A stretch of 64,000 nucleotides of DNA from an uncultured Aquimarina sp. GTDB lineage: Bacteria; Bacteroidota; Bacteroidia; Flavobacteriales; Flavobacteriaceae. The notes under the pieces are model-generated. The model did no database searches, was not told where the DNA came from, and saw only the letters and a program-made list of their open reading frames with translations. Position 1 is the first letter of the stretch. Every line of letters begins with the position of its first letter. Below, piece after piece: positions 1 through 8,092 of this stretch. The stretch is from contig NZ_CANMED010000004.1 in the NCBI RefSeq assembly GCF_947496855.1, forward strand, positions 186,001 through 250,000, given 5' to 3'. The position numbers and the translations under genes are program-made.

Positions 1-2
1 AG

Positions 3-311
3 AAAAACAAAATGATCTGCGATGTAGCTGATAATGGAGATATCGCTGTCAATAAAGTAAAAAATAGCGAGTTTGATTTAGTTCTTATGGATATTCATAT
101 GCCAGGAATAAGCGGAATTGAAGCAACAAAACAAATTAGAGAATTTAATACCGAAATTCCTATTGTAGCCTTAACCGCTGTAACACTGGATGACAATTTA
201 GATGAGTTCTACAACAACGGCTTTAATGACATCATTCCAAAACCATATAAAACAGAAGAGTTTTTCACTAAACTACATAAAGCGCTGTCAAAAAAACAAA
301 CCACTTCTTAA
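3..311 (+). CDS. Response-regulator receiver domain, 3' end of a gene cut by the window edge
   Basis: This is the C-terminal part of a CheY-like receiver domain. The reading frame is open to the left edge, so the ATG at 12 is probably internal. The phosphoacceptor Asp is in LVLMDIHMPG, the conserved Thr in ALTAV and the conserved Lys in PKPY; the early acidic pair of the fold lies outside the window. The DNGDIAVNKV and MPGISGIEAT wording is typical of receivers at the C-terminus of hybrid histidine kinases, so a truncated hybrid kinase is the likeliest source, but a lone response regulator cannot be excluded. It converges on lpxK; a weak inverted repeat (TAACTCA at 340-346, TGAGTTA at 374-380) lies between them. 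Confidence 0.85.
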   Translation, partial: KNKMICDVADNGDIAVNKVKNSEFDLVLMDIHMPGISGIEATKQIREFNTEIPIVALTAVTLDDNLDEFYNNGFNDIIPKPYKTEEFFTKLHKALSKKQTTS

Positions 312-416
312 AAATTTAGAATATCTAATGATTAACATATAACTCAGCACAAGAGATATTTATTTTCTTTGTTTGAGTTAGTAGAATATATAAAATGAGG
401 CAACAAAAGTAAGACC

Positions 417-1424
417 TTATTTTTTTATATAACTCAATATGCTATTATCAAAAACATCTCGATTTTTGATAAATTTCATCTCTATTGGTTGATACCATAA
501 TACGTCTTCAGAAAAATTAGGAGCTAACCTCACATAATCCTTTTCCGTAGTAATTATGAACGTACACTTTTTTAACTCATCAAGTTCAACATCTGTAAAG
601 TTATGATGATCAGGATAATTAATGTGATTAAATTTAAGACCTAAAGAATGATAATAATCTATTAAAGGTTTTGGATTAGCGATTCCGGTAACTAAGGTAA
701 ACGAAGTTTTTTTAAGCATATCTAATGATCGCTTGTCTGACGCACTGATAATACTATCTCCATAATCAATTGTGGAAAATAACAAGATCTGAGAAGGTTT
801 TACTCTTAATTTATTTTCAATTTCCTTTATACTTTCATCTCCTAAATTATTTGGACATTTAGTAACCACAATAATATCCGCACGATCTGCACCAATTCTA
901 GGTTCTCTTAAATTTCCTGTAGGCAACATAATATCATTACAATACAAATCATAATACGGAGTAAGTAAAATGTAAAATCCTGCGTTTACTTTACGATGCT
1001 GATAAGCATCATCTAACAAAATAACTTCAAGATTAGAATTCTGCATTTTTAAACTCCTTATACCATTACGTCTATCTTCATCAACAGCCACCGTAACGTT
1101 AGTAAATTTAGTTTTAAATTGTAATGGCTCATCTCCCACCTCTTTCGCTGTAGCATCAACCTTCACCTCATGAAAACCTTTAGTTTCTCTTCTATATCCC
1201 CTACTAAGTGTTGCTAACACAACTTTATCCTTTAGCAATCGGATAAGATATTCAACCATAGGTGATTTCCCAGTTCCACCAACACTCAAATTACCCACGG
1301 CGATCACCGGAAAATCATAAGAAACTGATTTTTTTACTCCTAAATCATACAATTTATTGCGCAACCAAGTCACGAAATAGTAGACAGGAACAATTGGAAA
1401 AAGTATTTTTCGTAATATATTCAA
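417..1424 (-). CDS. lpxK: Tetraacyldisaccharide 4'-kinase (lipid A synthesis)
   Basis: LpxK phosphorylates the 4' position of the lipid A disaccharide at the inner membrane. An N-terminal hydrophobic segment (about residues 5-25) precedes the Walker-A-like motif GNLSVGGTGKS at residues 44-54, which is diagnostic. At 335 residues it has the normal family length. The start is a TTG codon at 1424; no in-frame ATG lies just upstream and the alignment of the N-terminus with the usual family start fits. A -7 box TACATTTG read leftward at 1466-1459 sits about 35 nt upstream of this start. The gene is divergent from the Nif3-like gene. Confidence 0.95.
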   Translation of the reverse strand: MNILRKILFPIVPVYYFVTWLRNKLYDLGVKKSVSYDFPVIAVGNLSVGGTGKSPMVEYLIRLLKDKVVLATLSRGYRRETKGFHEVKVDATAKEVGDEPLQFKTKFTNVTVAVDEDRRNGIRSLKMQNSNLEVILLDDAYQHRKVNAGFYILLTPYYDLYCNDIMLPTGNLREPRIGADRADIIVVTKCPNNLGDESIKEIENKLRVKPSQILLFSTIDYGDSIISASDKRSLDMLKKTSFTLVTGIANPKPLIDYYHSLGLKFNHINYPDHHNFTDVELDELKKCTFIITTEKDYVRLAPNFSEDVLWYQPIEMKFIKNRDVFDNSILSYIKK

Positions 1425-1458
1425 ACGCTTATACTTACTATTTATAATTTTATAATGA

Positions 1459-1492
1459 CAAATGTATAAAACGAAACTTTGATTATTGGCAA
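1459..1492 (-). promoter_or_regulatory. Probable promoter of lpxK
   Basis: On the minus strand TACATTTG (1466-1459) matches the Bacteroidota -7 consensus TAnnTTTG, with a TTG at 1492-1490, 23 nt upstream, at the long end of the usual spacing. It is about 35 nt from the TTG start codon. Confidence 0.45.
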
Positions 1493-1533
1493 AAGTTTTT
1501 TTACATTCAATTTATATTTAAAAACATTCACAA

Positions 1534-2628
1534 ATGCAGATTAAAGAGGTCATACAACACCTTGAAACTTTAGCTCCATCCAATTACGCTGAAGATTTTG
1601 ACAACATAGGGTTATTAGTTGGGGATAAAAACACAACTGTTACAGGGGTTCTTGTTACACTAGACACTTTAGAAATTATCATAGACGAGGCTATAGAAAA
1701 GAACTGCAATCTTATCGTTAGCTTCCATCCAATAGTTTTCAAAGGCCTTAAAAAATTTAACGGCAATAATTATGTAGAACGTGTGGTTATGAAAGCAATC
1801 AAACATGACATAGCTATTTACGCAATCCATACAGCACTAGACAATGCCTTGCATGGAGTAAATGATATGATTTGTGAACAACTCGGATTATTAAATAGAA
1901 GAATCTTAATTCCGCAAAACGGAAACATAAAAAAGTTAGTCACTTTTGCCCCGAATAAAGAAGCTGATTCGTTACGATCTAAACTATTCGATGCTGGAGC
2001 TGGCACTATTGGTAATTATGATCATTGTAGTTTTTCATCAGAAGGAACTGGAACTTTCAGAGCTTCGGAAAACGCAAACCCTTCTATTGGAAAAATTGGA
2101 AAAACTCATCAAGAAAAAGAAACTCAGATACAGATTACATATCCAAAGCATAATGAAAATAGAATCTTAAAAGCTTTAACTGACAACCACTCATATGAAG
2201 AAGTTGCTTATGAAATCACAACTTTAGAAAATAAAAACCAACATATAGGTATGGGTATGATTGGAGAGCTACCTAAAGAAATGAATGAGACTGGATTTCT
2301 AAAACATATCAAAGAAATTTTCCAAACAGGCTGTGTCCGACATTCTGCCTTACTCGACAAACCAATTAGAAAAGTTGCTGTATTAGGAGGTAGTGGTAGT
2401 TTCGCAATTAAAAACGCCCAAAACGCTGGGGCAGATATATTTATCACAGCTGATCTTAAATATCACCAGTTTTATGAAGCAGAAAATAAGATTATTCTTG
2501 CAGATATCGGTCATTATGAAAGTGAGCAGTACACAAAAAACTTAATTGTTAGCTATCTTAGAAAAAAAATCAGTAATTTTGCAATCATTTTATCGGATAA
2601 AAACACCAATCCCATTCAATACATCTAA
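1534..2628 (+). CDS. Nif3-like dinuclear metal-centre protein (YbgI/YqfO family)
   Basis: Member of the NIF3 family, cytosolic hexamers with a two-metal site, sometimes annotated as GTP cyclohydrolase I type 2 homologues; the true substrate is not established. Visible metal ligands are H65 (SFHPIVF), H99 and D103 (IHTALD), and near the C-terminus H327 and E331 (DIGHYESEQ). At 364 residues it is the long form, with an inserted domain between the two halves of the metal site (about residues 125-235). The start is the first ATG. Three nucleotides separate its stop from the next gene, so the two are very probably co-transcribed, an order common in flavobacteria. Confidence 0.92.
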   Translation: MQIKEVIQHLETLAPSNYAEDFDNIGLLVGDKNTTVTGVLVTLDTLEIIIDEAIEKNCNLIVSFHPIVFKGLKKFNGNNYVERVVMKAIKHDIAIYAIHTALDNALHGVNDMICEQLGLLNRRILIPQNGNIKKLVTFAPNKEADSLRSKLFDAGAGTIGNYDHCSFSSEGTGTFRASENANPSIGKIGKTHQEKETQIQITYPKHNENRILKALTDNHSYEEVAYEITTLENKNQHIGMGMIGELPKEMNETGFLKHIKEIFQTGCVRHSALLDKPIRKVAVLGGSGSFAIKNAQNAGADIFITADLKYHQFYEAENKIILADIGHYESEQYTKNLIVSYLRKKISNFAIILSDKNTNPIQYI

Positions 2629-2631
2629 AAT

Positions 2632-3411
2632 ATGGCAAAGAAAGAAGTTACTGTTGAGCAAAAATTAAGAGCATTATACGATTTGCAATTAATTGACTCT
2701 AGAGTTGATGAGATTAGAAACGTGCGTGGAGAGCTTCCATTAGAAGTTGAAGATCTTGAAGATGAAGTAGCCGGATTAAACAAAAGATTAGAAAAATTAA
2801 ACACAGATCTTGAAACTATCGACGAAAGTATCAAGACTAAGAAAAACCTAATCGAAGAAGCTAAATCTTTAATCAAAAAATACGGAGAGCAACAGAAAAA
2901 TGTACGAAACAATCGTGAATACAACTCTCTTAGTAAAGAAATAGAGTTTCAGGAGCTAGAAATTGAGTTATCCGACAAGCATATCAAAGAGTTTAAAGTA
3001 CAGATCGTTCAGAAAAATGAGATTATAGATCAGACTAAAGAACGTCTTTCTGAAAGAAACAAGCATCTTAGCCACAAAAAAGGTGAGCTTGATGCCATTC
3101 TTGCAGAAACCGAAAAAGAAGAACAAGCTTTAATAGCTAAGTCTGAAGATTTTCAAAAACAAATAGAAGAAAGATTAGTAGCTGCTTATAACAGAATCAG
3201 AAATAATGTAAAGAATGGACTAGCAGTTGTACCAATTGAGCGTGGAGCTTCTGGAGGTTCTTTCTTCACAATCCCTCCTCAAGTTCAAATGGAGATTGCT
3301 TCTCGCAAAAAGATTATTACTGATGAGCATAGTGGCCGTATCTTAGTAGATCAAGCTTTAGCACAAGAAGAAAAAGAAAAAATGGAGACAATGTTTTCTA
3401 AACTGTCTTAA
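2632..3411 (+). CDS. Coiled-coil protein of the C4-type zinc-ribbon (DUF164) family, cysteines lost
   Basis: A 259-residue protein that is mostly a long coiled coil (about residues 10-185, Glu/Lys/Leu rich) followed by a small C-terminal domain of the zf-RING_7 family. In other bacteria this domain carries two CxxC pairs; here the stretch around residues 195-250 (GASGGSFFTIPP, then DEHSGRILVDQ) has the fold-specific residues but no cysteine, so it cannot bind zinc in the usual way. Function is unknown; the family is cytosolic. It follows the Nif3-like gene by 3 nt and is closed by a strong terminator. Confidence 0.9.
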   Translation: MAKKEVTVEQKLRALYDLQLIDSRVDEIRNVRGELPLEVEDLEDEVAGLNKRLEKLNTDLETIDESIKTKKNLIEEAKSLIKKYGEQQKNVRNNREYNSLSKEIEFQELEIELSDKHIKEFKVQIVQKNEIIDQTKERLSERNKHLSHKKGELDAILAETEKEEQALIAKSEDFQKQIEERLVAAYNRIRNNVKNGLAVVPIERGASGGSFFTIPPQVQMEIASRKKIITDEHSGRILVDQALAQEEKEKMETMFSKLS

Positions 3412-3436
3412 ATTTATTTTTTTTATATAATATTAT

Positions 3437-3464
3437 AGCCTCAGAAATTTCTGAGGCTTTTTTT
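3437..3464 (+). terminator. Rho-independent terminator after the Nif3/zinc-ribbon operon
   Basis: Perfect hairpin AGCCTCAG / CTGAGGCT (3437-3444 and 3451-3458) with a 6-nt AAATTT centre, followed by a run of seven T. Confidence 0.93.
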
Positions 3465-3484
3465 ATTCTCTATAAAAACTACAG

Positions 3485-4720
3485 ATGAACAACATTCTTA
3501 TTATAGGCAGTGTCTGGCCAGAACCTAATTCATCGGCAGCTGGAACCCGAATGTTGCAATTAATACAATTATTCTTATCCGAAGGCTGGAAAATTACTTT
3601 TGCAAGCGCAGCAGCAGAGAGTAATCACATGCACAACATCGAAACACTTGGCGTCACTAAAGCCAATATCGAAATTAATAATAACAATTTTGATAACTTC
3701 ATAAATGAATTAAACCCCAATATTGTCATGTTCGATAGATTCATGACAGAAGAACAATTTGGATGGAGAGTTGCTAAACACCTTCCAGATACTCTTAGAA
3801 TTTTAAATACCGAAGATTTACACAGTCTTCGCAAAACTAGGCAAGAAACATTTAAAGCAGGAACCACATTTAACTATTCAGATTTAAAAAATAGTAACAT
3901 TACAAAAAGAGAAATTGCCAGCATCTATCGCTGTGACCTCTCTTTAATTATTTCTAATTTCGAAACAAACTTATTAGAACAAGTATTCAACATCGACAAA
4001 AATCTGGCATATCACCTACCTTTTCTCCTAGACCCAATTACAGAAGAAACAAAACAAAAATGGCCCTTGTTTAATAAAAGAAATCATTTTATAACTATAG
4101 GGAATTTTCGTCATGAACCGAACTGGAATAGCGTTCTATACCTTAAAGAAATCATCTGGCCGTTAATAAGAAAACAATTACCTGAAGTAGAATTACACAT
4201 ATTTGGCGCCTACCCTCCTCCAAAAGCAACACAATTACACAATCCGAAGCAAGGTTTTCATATCAAGGGCTGGGCAAAAAATGCGCAAGAGGTCATGAAA
4301 CAAGCTCGTGTATGCCTTGCTCCTTTGCGCTTTGGAGCAGGAATCAAAGGAAAATTAGTCGAAGCAATGCTGTGCGGAACTCCTAGCATCACCTCAACAA
4401 TTGGAGCAGAAGGTATGCTTGGAGAAGACTCTGACTGGAATGGTTTTATAAAGGACAAACCAGAAGAATTTGCAGATGCTGCCATAAAACTATACAACAA
4501 TCAAAACATCTGGAACCAAGCACAACAAAATGGAATAGAAATTGTGAATACACTATTTCTGAAGGAAAAATATAGCAATCAATTTATTCAACATATAATA
4601 GAACTACAGAATAACCTAGAAAACTATCGCACTAAAAACTTCATAGGATCCATGTTACAACACCACACATTGCGAAGTACCGAATTTATGTCGCGATGGA
4701 TTGAGGAGAAAAACAAATAG
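3485..4720 (+). CDS. Glycosyltransferase, GT4-like (group 1 family)
   Basis: A 411-residue cytosolic glycosyltransferase with a GT-B fold. The N-terminal half starts with a Rossmann strand (NNILIIGSV) and an acceptor-side GTRMLQL motif near residue 20; the C-terminal half carries the nucleotide-sugar region FHIKGW (258-263) and CLAPLRFGAGIKGKLVEA (277-294) with LCGTP at 296-300, as in glycosyl-transferase group 1 proteins. Donor and acceptor cannot be read from sequence. It stands alone between two terminators, so it is probably a single-gene unit; a role in surface polysaccharide or protein glycosylation is inference. Confidence 0.85.
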   Translation: MNNILIIGSVWPEPNSSAAGTRMLQLIQLFLSEGWKITFASAAAESNHMHNIETLGVTKANIEINNNNFDNFINELNPNIVMFDRFMTEEQFGWRVAKHLPDTLRILNTEDLHSLRKTRQETFKAGTTFNYSDLKNSNITKREIASIYRCDLSLIISNFETNLLEQVFNIDKNLAYHLPFLLDPITEETKQKWPLFNKRNHFITIGNFRHEPNWNSVLYLKEIIWPLIRKQLPEVELHIFGAYPPPKATQLHNPKQGFHIKGWAKNAQEVMKQARVCLAPLRFGAGIKGKLVEAMLCGTPSITSTIGAEGMLGEDSDWNGFIKDKPEEFADAAIKLYNNQNIWNQAQQNGIEIVNTLFLKEKYSNQFIQHIIELQNNLENYRTKNFIGSMLQHHTLRSTEFMSRWIEEKNK

Positions 4721-4776
4721 AATACCCTAGCCTAATCATATGCAACCCTACCTTTCTTTTTTCATTACTAAACAAC

Positions 4777-4808
4777 AAAAAAAGCTCCCTCACATAAGTG
4801 AAGAAGCT
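4777..4808 (-). terminator. Terminator of rpsT
   Basis: On the minus strand AGCTTCTTCAC pairs with GTGAGGGAGCT (11 pairs including G-U) around a TTAT loop and is followed by seven T. Confidence 0.85.
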
Positions 4809-4835
4809 ATAAATATCGTTAAAACTCTTTTCTAA

Positions 4836-5084
4836 TTAAAGAGCTGCTACGTACTTAGCTAATTTAGATTTTACATTAGCTGCTTTATTATCATGGATAA
4901 TATTGCGTTTTGCCAATCTATCAATCATAGAAACTACAGAAGGAAACAAAGTCTCAGCTTCTTTCTTATCCGCTTCACGTAATTTTTTGATAGCATTACG
5001 CGTTGTTTTATGCTGATATTTGTTTCTAAGACGCTTAGTCTCACTATTTCTAATTCTCTTTAATGCTGACTTATGATTTGCCAT
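4836..5084 (-). CDS. rpsT: 30S ribosomal protein S20 (bS20)
   Basis: An 82-residue, very basic protein beginning [15 protein letters not shown] and ending KLAKYVAAL, the standard bS20 sequence that binds 16S rRNA in the small subunit. The frame stays open upstream through the tRNA gene, so the ATG at 5084 is chosen because it gives the canonical N-terminus and length. No terminator or TAnnTTTG box was found in the 35 nt between the tRNA-Glu gene at 5120 and this start, so rpsT may be transcribed as the tail of the tRNA transcript. Confidence 0.97.
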   Translation of the reverse strand: MANHKSALKRIRNSETKRLRNKYQHKTTRNAIKKLREADKKEAETLFPSVVSMIDRLAKRNIIHDNKAANVKSKLAKYVAAL

Positions 5085-5119
5085 CTTTTCTTTGTTAAAT
5101 TTCTTTATTATAAAATTCG

Positions 5120-5191
5120 TAGCCCGTAGGGGAATCGAACCCCTCTTACATGGATGAAAACCATGCGTCCTAGCCGATAGACGAACGGGCC
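5120..5191 (-). tRNA. tRNA-Glu (anticodon TTC), copy 1
   Basis: A 72-nt cloverleaf on the minus strand: acceptor GGCCCGT pairing ACGGGCT, anticodon stem CATGG/CCATG with loop TTTTCAT giving anticodon TTC, T arm with TTCGATT loop, discriminator A. CCA is not encoded. The gene body is identical to the copy at 5260. Confidence 0.97.
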
Positions 5192-5213
5192 TTTTTTCCT
5201 TTTCCAAGGATTG

Positions 5214-5244
5214 CAAATTTATAGATTTAACCATAAACTTGCAA
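5214..5244 (-). promoter_or_regulatory. Promoter of tRNA-Glu copy 1 (and perhaps rpsT)
   Basis: Minus-strand TTG at 5244-5242, 20 nt spacer, then TAAATTTG at 5221-5214: a full match to the Bacteroidota primary sigma consensus, 22 nt upstream of the tRNA 5' end. Confidence 0.75.
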
Positions 5245-5259
5245 TTAATTTTTTAATCG

Positions 5260-5331
5260 TAGCCCGTAGGGGAATCGAACCCCTCTTACATGGATGAAAA
5301 CCATGCGTCCTAGCCGATAGACGAACGGGCC
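5260..5331 (-). tRNA. tRNA-Glu (anticodon TTC), copy 2
   Basis: Second 72-nt tRNA-Glu, identical through the mature sequence to the copy at 5120, separated by a 68-nt spacer of unrelated sequence. The same cloverleaf and TTC anticodon are visible. It has its own promoter. Confidence 0.97.
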
Positions 5332-5356
5332 ATAGTTGTTTGTCTAATTGCGGATG

Positions 5357-5386
5357 CAAAAATACAACTATTTTTTAATGGCGCAA
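5357..5386 (-). promoter_or_regulatory. Promoter of tRNA-Glu copy 2
   Basis: Minus-strand TTG at 5386-5384, 19 nt spacer, then TATTTTTG at 5364-5357, a full consensus match about 26 nt upstream of the tRNA 5' end. Confidence 0.75.
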
Positions 5387-5411
5387 GAGTTATTTTATTT
5401 TTTTCTAAAAC

Positions 5412-6890
5412 TTAATATGCTTTAGCAAATAACACCCTCATTTTAGAAGGCTTACCACTATATACACAATCCCCATTTTCTTCTTTAGCATCAAAAGGAA
5501 TGCAACGTATGGTTGCTTTAGTCAATTCTTTTATCTTTTGCTCAGTTTCGATAGTACCGTCCCAATGAGCCGATATAAAACCTCCTTTATTCTCTAAAAC
5601 ATCTTTAAACTCATCAAAAGAAGAAACCTCTGTAATATGATCGTCTCTATACTCTGTTGCTTTCTTATGTAAACCTTCTTGTATTTCAGTAAGCAAAGAC
5701 TCGATAGTACTTACAACTTCATCTTTATTTACAAATTGTTTCGATAAGGTATCACGACGTGCTAGTTCTACCGTTCCTTTTTCCAAATCCTTAGGACCAA
5801 TTGCTATTCTCAATGGAACACCTTGTAATTCATACTGAGCAAACTTAGCTCCGGGTCTATAAGTATCTCTATTATCAAACTTTACAGAAATCTCCTTCGC
5901 TTTTAAATCTCTAACCAACTCATTTGCGACTTCTGAAATTTGACTCAATTGCTCTTCCCCTTTATATATCGGAACAATCACAACTTGTATCGGAGCAAGA
6001 CTAGGAGGCAAAACCAATCCATTATCATCACTATGGGTCATAATCAGCGCGCCCATCAATCTGGTTGACACCCCCCAAGATGTAGCCCAAACATAATCAA
6101 GCTTTCCTTCTTTAGAAGTAAACTTCACATCAAATGCTTTTGCAAAATTCTGTCCTAAAAAATGCGATGTTCCTGCTTGTAATGCTTTACCATCCTGCAT
6201 CAACGCTTCGATACAATATGTATCTTCTGCACCAGCAAAACGTTCACTTTCTGTTTTTCTTCCTTTAACTACCGGGATAGCCATGAAATTTTCCACAAAA
6301 TCAGCATACACGTTATTCATTTGTTCGGTTTCCGCAATCGCTTCTTGTCTTGTTTCGTGAGCTGTATGACCTTCTTGCCATAAAAACTCAGCCGTTCTAA
6401 GAAACAAGCGTGTTCTCATCTCCCACCTTACTACATTCGCCCATTGGTTTATTAAAATAGGTAAATCTCTATATGATTGAACCCAGCCCTTGTAAGTATT
6501 CCAAATAATTGCCTCAGAAGTAGGACGAACAATTAGCTCTTCTTCCAACTTAGCTTTTGGATCTACTATTAATTTCGAAGGATTCTCTGGATCTGTTTTT
6601 AATCTATAATGAGTTACTACTGCACACTCTTTTGCAAAGCCTTCCGCATTTTTTTCTTCAGCTTCAAACAGACTTTTGGGAACAAAAAGAGGAAAATATG
6701 CATTTTGATGACCTGTTTCCTTAAATTTTCGATCTAATTCAGCTTGCATTTTCTCCCAAATTGCATATCCATAGGGCTTAATTACCATGCACCCTCTTAC
6801 CGCTGAATTCTCAGCTAAATCAGCCTTTACGACCAATTCGTTATACCATTTAGAGTAATCCTCACTACGTTTTGTTAGATTTTTGCTCAT
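5412..6890 (-). CDS. proS: Prolyl-tRNA synthetase, eukaryote/archaeal-like type
   Basis: Class II aminoacyl-tRNA synthetase that charges tRNA-Pro in the cytosol. Visible are the class II motif 2 region (VRWEMRTR, then [17 protein letters not shown]), the RPTSE motif and the anticodon-binding domain over about residues 290-390. At 492 residues with no editing insertion between motifs 2 and 3, it belongs to the short type-3 ProRS group found in Bacteroidota, not the long proteobacterial type. Start is ATG. Its promoter overlaps that of the divergent lipoprotein gene. Confidence 0.97.
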   Translation of the reverse strand: MSKNLTKRSEDYSKWYNELVVKADLAENSAVRGCMVIKPYGYAIWEKMQAELDRKFKETGHQNAYFPLFVPKSLFEAEEKNAEGFAKECAVVTHYRLKTDPENPSKLIVDPKAKLEEELIVRPTSEAIIWNTYKGWVQSYRDLPILINQWANVVRWEMRTRLFLRTAEFLWQEGHTAHETRQEAIAETEQMNNVYADFVENFMAIPVVKGRKTESERFAGAEDTYCIEALMQDGKALQAGTSHFLGQNFAKAFDVKFTSKEGKLDYVWATSWGVSTRLMGALIMTHSDDNGLVLPPSLAPIQVVIVPIYKGEEQLSQISEVANELVRDLKAKEISVKFDNRDTYRPGAKFAQYELQGVPLRIAIGPKDLEKGTVELARRDTLSKQFVNKDEVVSTIESLLTEIQEGLHKKATEYRDDHITEVSSFDEFKDVLENKGGFISAHWDGTIETEQKIKELTKATIRCIPFDAKEENGDCVYSGKPSKMRVLFAKAY

Positions 6891-6944
6891 AACCTGCTAT
6901 TTGGCACAAATGTTGTGACTTTGTTAAATAAAAAATAGTTAGCG

Positions 6945-6975
6945 CAAAACTAACTAAATTTGTATTGTTCAACAA
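6945..6975 (-). promoter_or_regulatory. Promoter of proS
   Basis: Minus-strand TTG at 6975-6973, 20 nt spacer, TAGTTTTG at 6952-6945: a full consensus match. The plus strand carries an overlapping -7-like box TAAATTTG at 6955-6962 that could serve the divergent lipoprotein gene, though no TTG is properly spaced for it. Confidence 0.65.
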
Positions 6976-6989
6976 TAAAATAAGGAGAT

Positions 6990-8060
6990 ATGCGACTTAA
7001 AAATTATTTTCAAAAAAAAGGAGCTGTTGGGATTTTTCTCACAGCCTCTCTACTTATGTTGACATCTTGTGGTTCATATGACTATGTATCTTATGATGAT
7101 GGCATTTATGGTGAAAGAAGAAGCCAAAGAAACTATGAACCTCAACCTACCAGAACAGAAACTGGGACGGCGTCTAATTATTACTCTAATTATTTCTCAG
7201 AAAAATCAGCTCAGATTGATAATGCTATAGAGCAGGACGCTATTTTTACGGATGTAGATTCTTATTCTAGCGAAAATTACAACCCTTCTGACACCACTGG
7301 TATTGCTCAGAATTATGAAGGCGGACAACCTACTTGGGGTAGCAATAGTGATGAAATATCCATAAACATTATAGATAACGGTTGGAACAACTGGGGATGG
7401 AACGCCGGTTGGGGTAATGGATTTGGTTTAGGCTGGAACAACTGGGGATGGAATGCTGGTTGGGGTAATGGATTTGGTTTAGGCTGGAACAACTGGGGAT
7501 GGAATGCTGGCTTCGGATGGGGAAATCCTTACTGGTATGGTGGTGGATTTTGGTGCCCACCTTATTACAACAATGGTTTTGGATTCTACGGAAGAAATAG
7601 AATTGCATACAATAGAGGTTTTAGAAATAGAGGTTTTAGGAATGCATATGCAAGTAATTATAGAAATCGTGGTGCCTTCAATAACAGGTCTAGAGCATAT
7701 AATAGCAATAATAGATCTCGTAACAGTTCATATAACAACCGAAATTCTTATAATAACAGAAGAAGAATTTCTGCCGACAACAATAGAAGAACAAGAAACT
7801 CCGCATACTCAAATGGGACAAGATCACGAAACAATAACACATATTCTCGATCAAGATCCAGCTCTTCTAATAGAAGCGGCACAAGAACATATAATAGCGG
7901 AAGTAGATCAAGAAGTAGTTCCGGAACGAGAAATTATTCTGGCTCTAGCAGAAGCAGAAGTTCTAATAGCGCTACCAGAAGTCGTAGTTCTAGTCGCAGT
8001 AGCGGATCTCGTTCTGGTGGAAGTCGAGGATCCTCTAGAAGTCGAGGAGGAAGAGGATAA
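6990..8060 (+). CDS. Low-complexity lipoprotein with GWNNWGWNAGWGNG repeats and an Arg/Ser-rich tail
   Basis: A 356-residue secreted lipoprotein of unknown function. The N-terminus has a lipoprotein signal peptide ending LLMLTSC (Cys 27). An acidic middle is followed by about two and a half 17-residue copies of WNNWGWNAGWGNGFGLG (residues 132-175), a Tyr/Trp/Gly patch, and a C-terminal tail of about 150 residues composed mostly of Arg, Ser, Asn and Gly. Similar proteins are frequent in flavobacteria and often carry uninformative names. Composition suggests a cell-surface or matrix role, which is inference. It lies 32 nt upstream of the FadL-like gene and may share its transcript. Confidence 0.85.
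   Translation: MRLKNYFQKKGAVGIFLTASLLMLTSCGSYDYVSYDDGIYGERRSQRNYEPQPTRTETGTASNYYSNYFSEKSAQIDNAIEQDAIFTDVDSYSSENYNPSDTTGIAQNYEGGQPTWGSNSDEISINIIDNGWNNWGWNAGWGNGFGLGWNNWGWNAGWGNGFGLGWNNWGWNAGFGWGNPYWYGGGFWCPPYYNNGFGFYGRNRIAYNRGFRNRGFRNAYASNYRNRGAFNNRSRAYNSNNRSRNSSYNNRNSYNNRRRISADNNRRTRNSAYSNGTRSRNNNTYSRSRSSSSNRSGTRTYNSGSRSRSSSGTRNYSGSSRSRSSNSATRSRSSSRSSGSRSGGSRGSSRSRGGRG
7383..7510 (+). repeat. 51-bp in-frame tandem repeat, about 2.5 copies
   Basis: The unit starting TGGAACAACTGGGGATGG begins at 7383, 7434 and 7485 (period 51 bp = 17 codons). Copies 2 and 3 are identical over their shared length; copy 1 differs only at a few third positions, so the expansion looks recent. Confidence 0.92.
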
Positions 8061-8092
8061 AATTCACATTAATCAAAGAATATAATTCATAT

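Noticed and set aside
1818..2447. Antisense ORFs over the Nif3-like gene
   Set aside because: Composition is that of reverse-complemented coding sequence and the plus-strand gene has clear motifs.
7504..8085. A 193-codon open frame overlapping the RS-rich lipoprotein in another frame
   Set aside because: It is Glu/Ile/Val-rich only because the Arg/Ser codon bias of the real frame removes stops; no start context, signal or family is visible.
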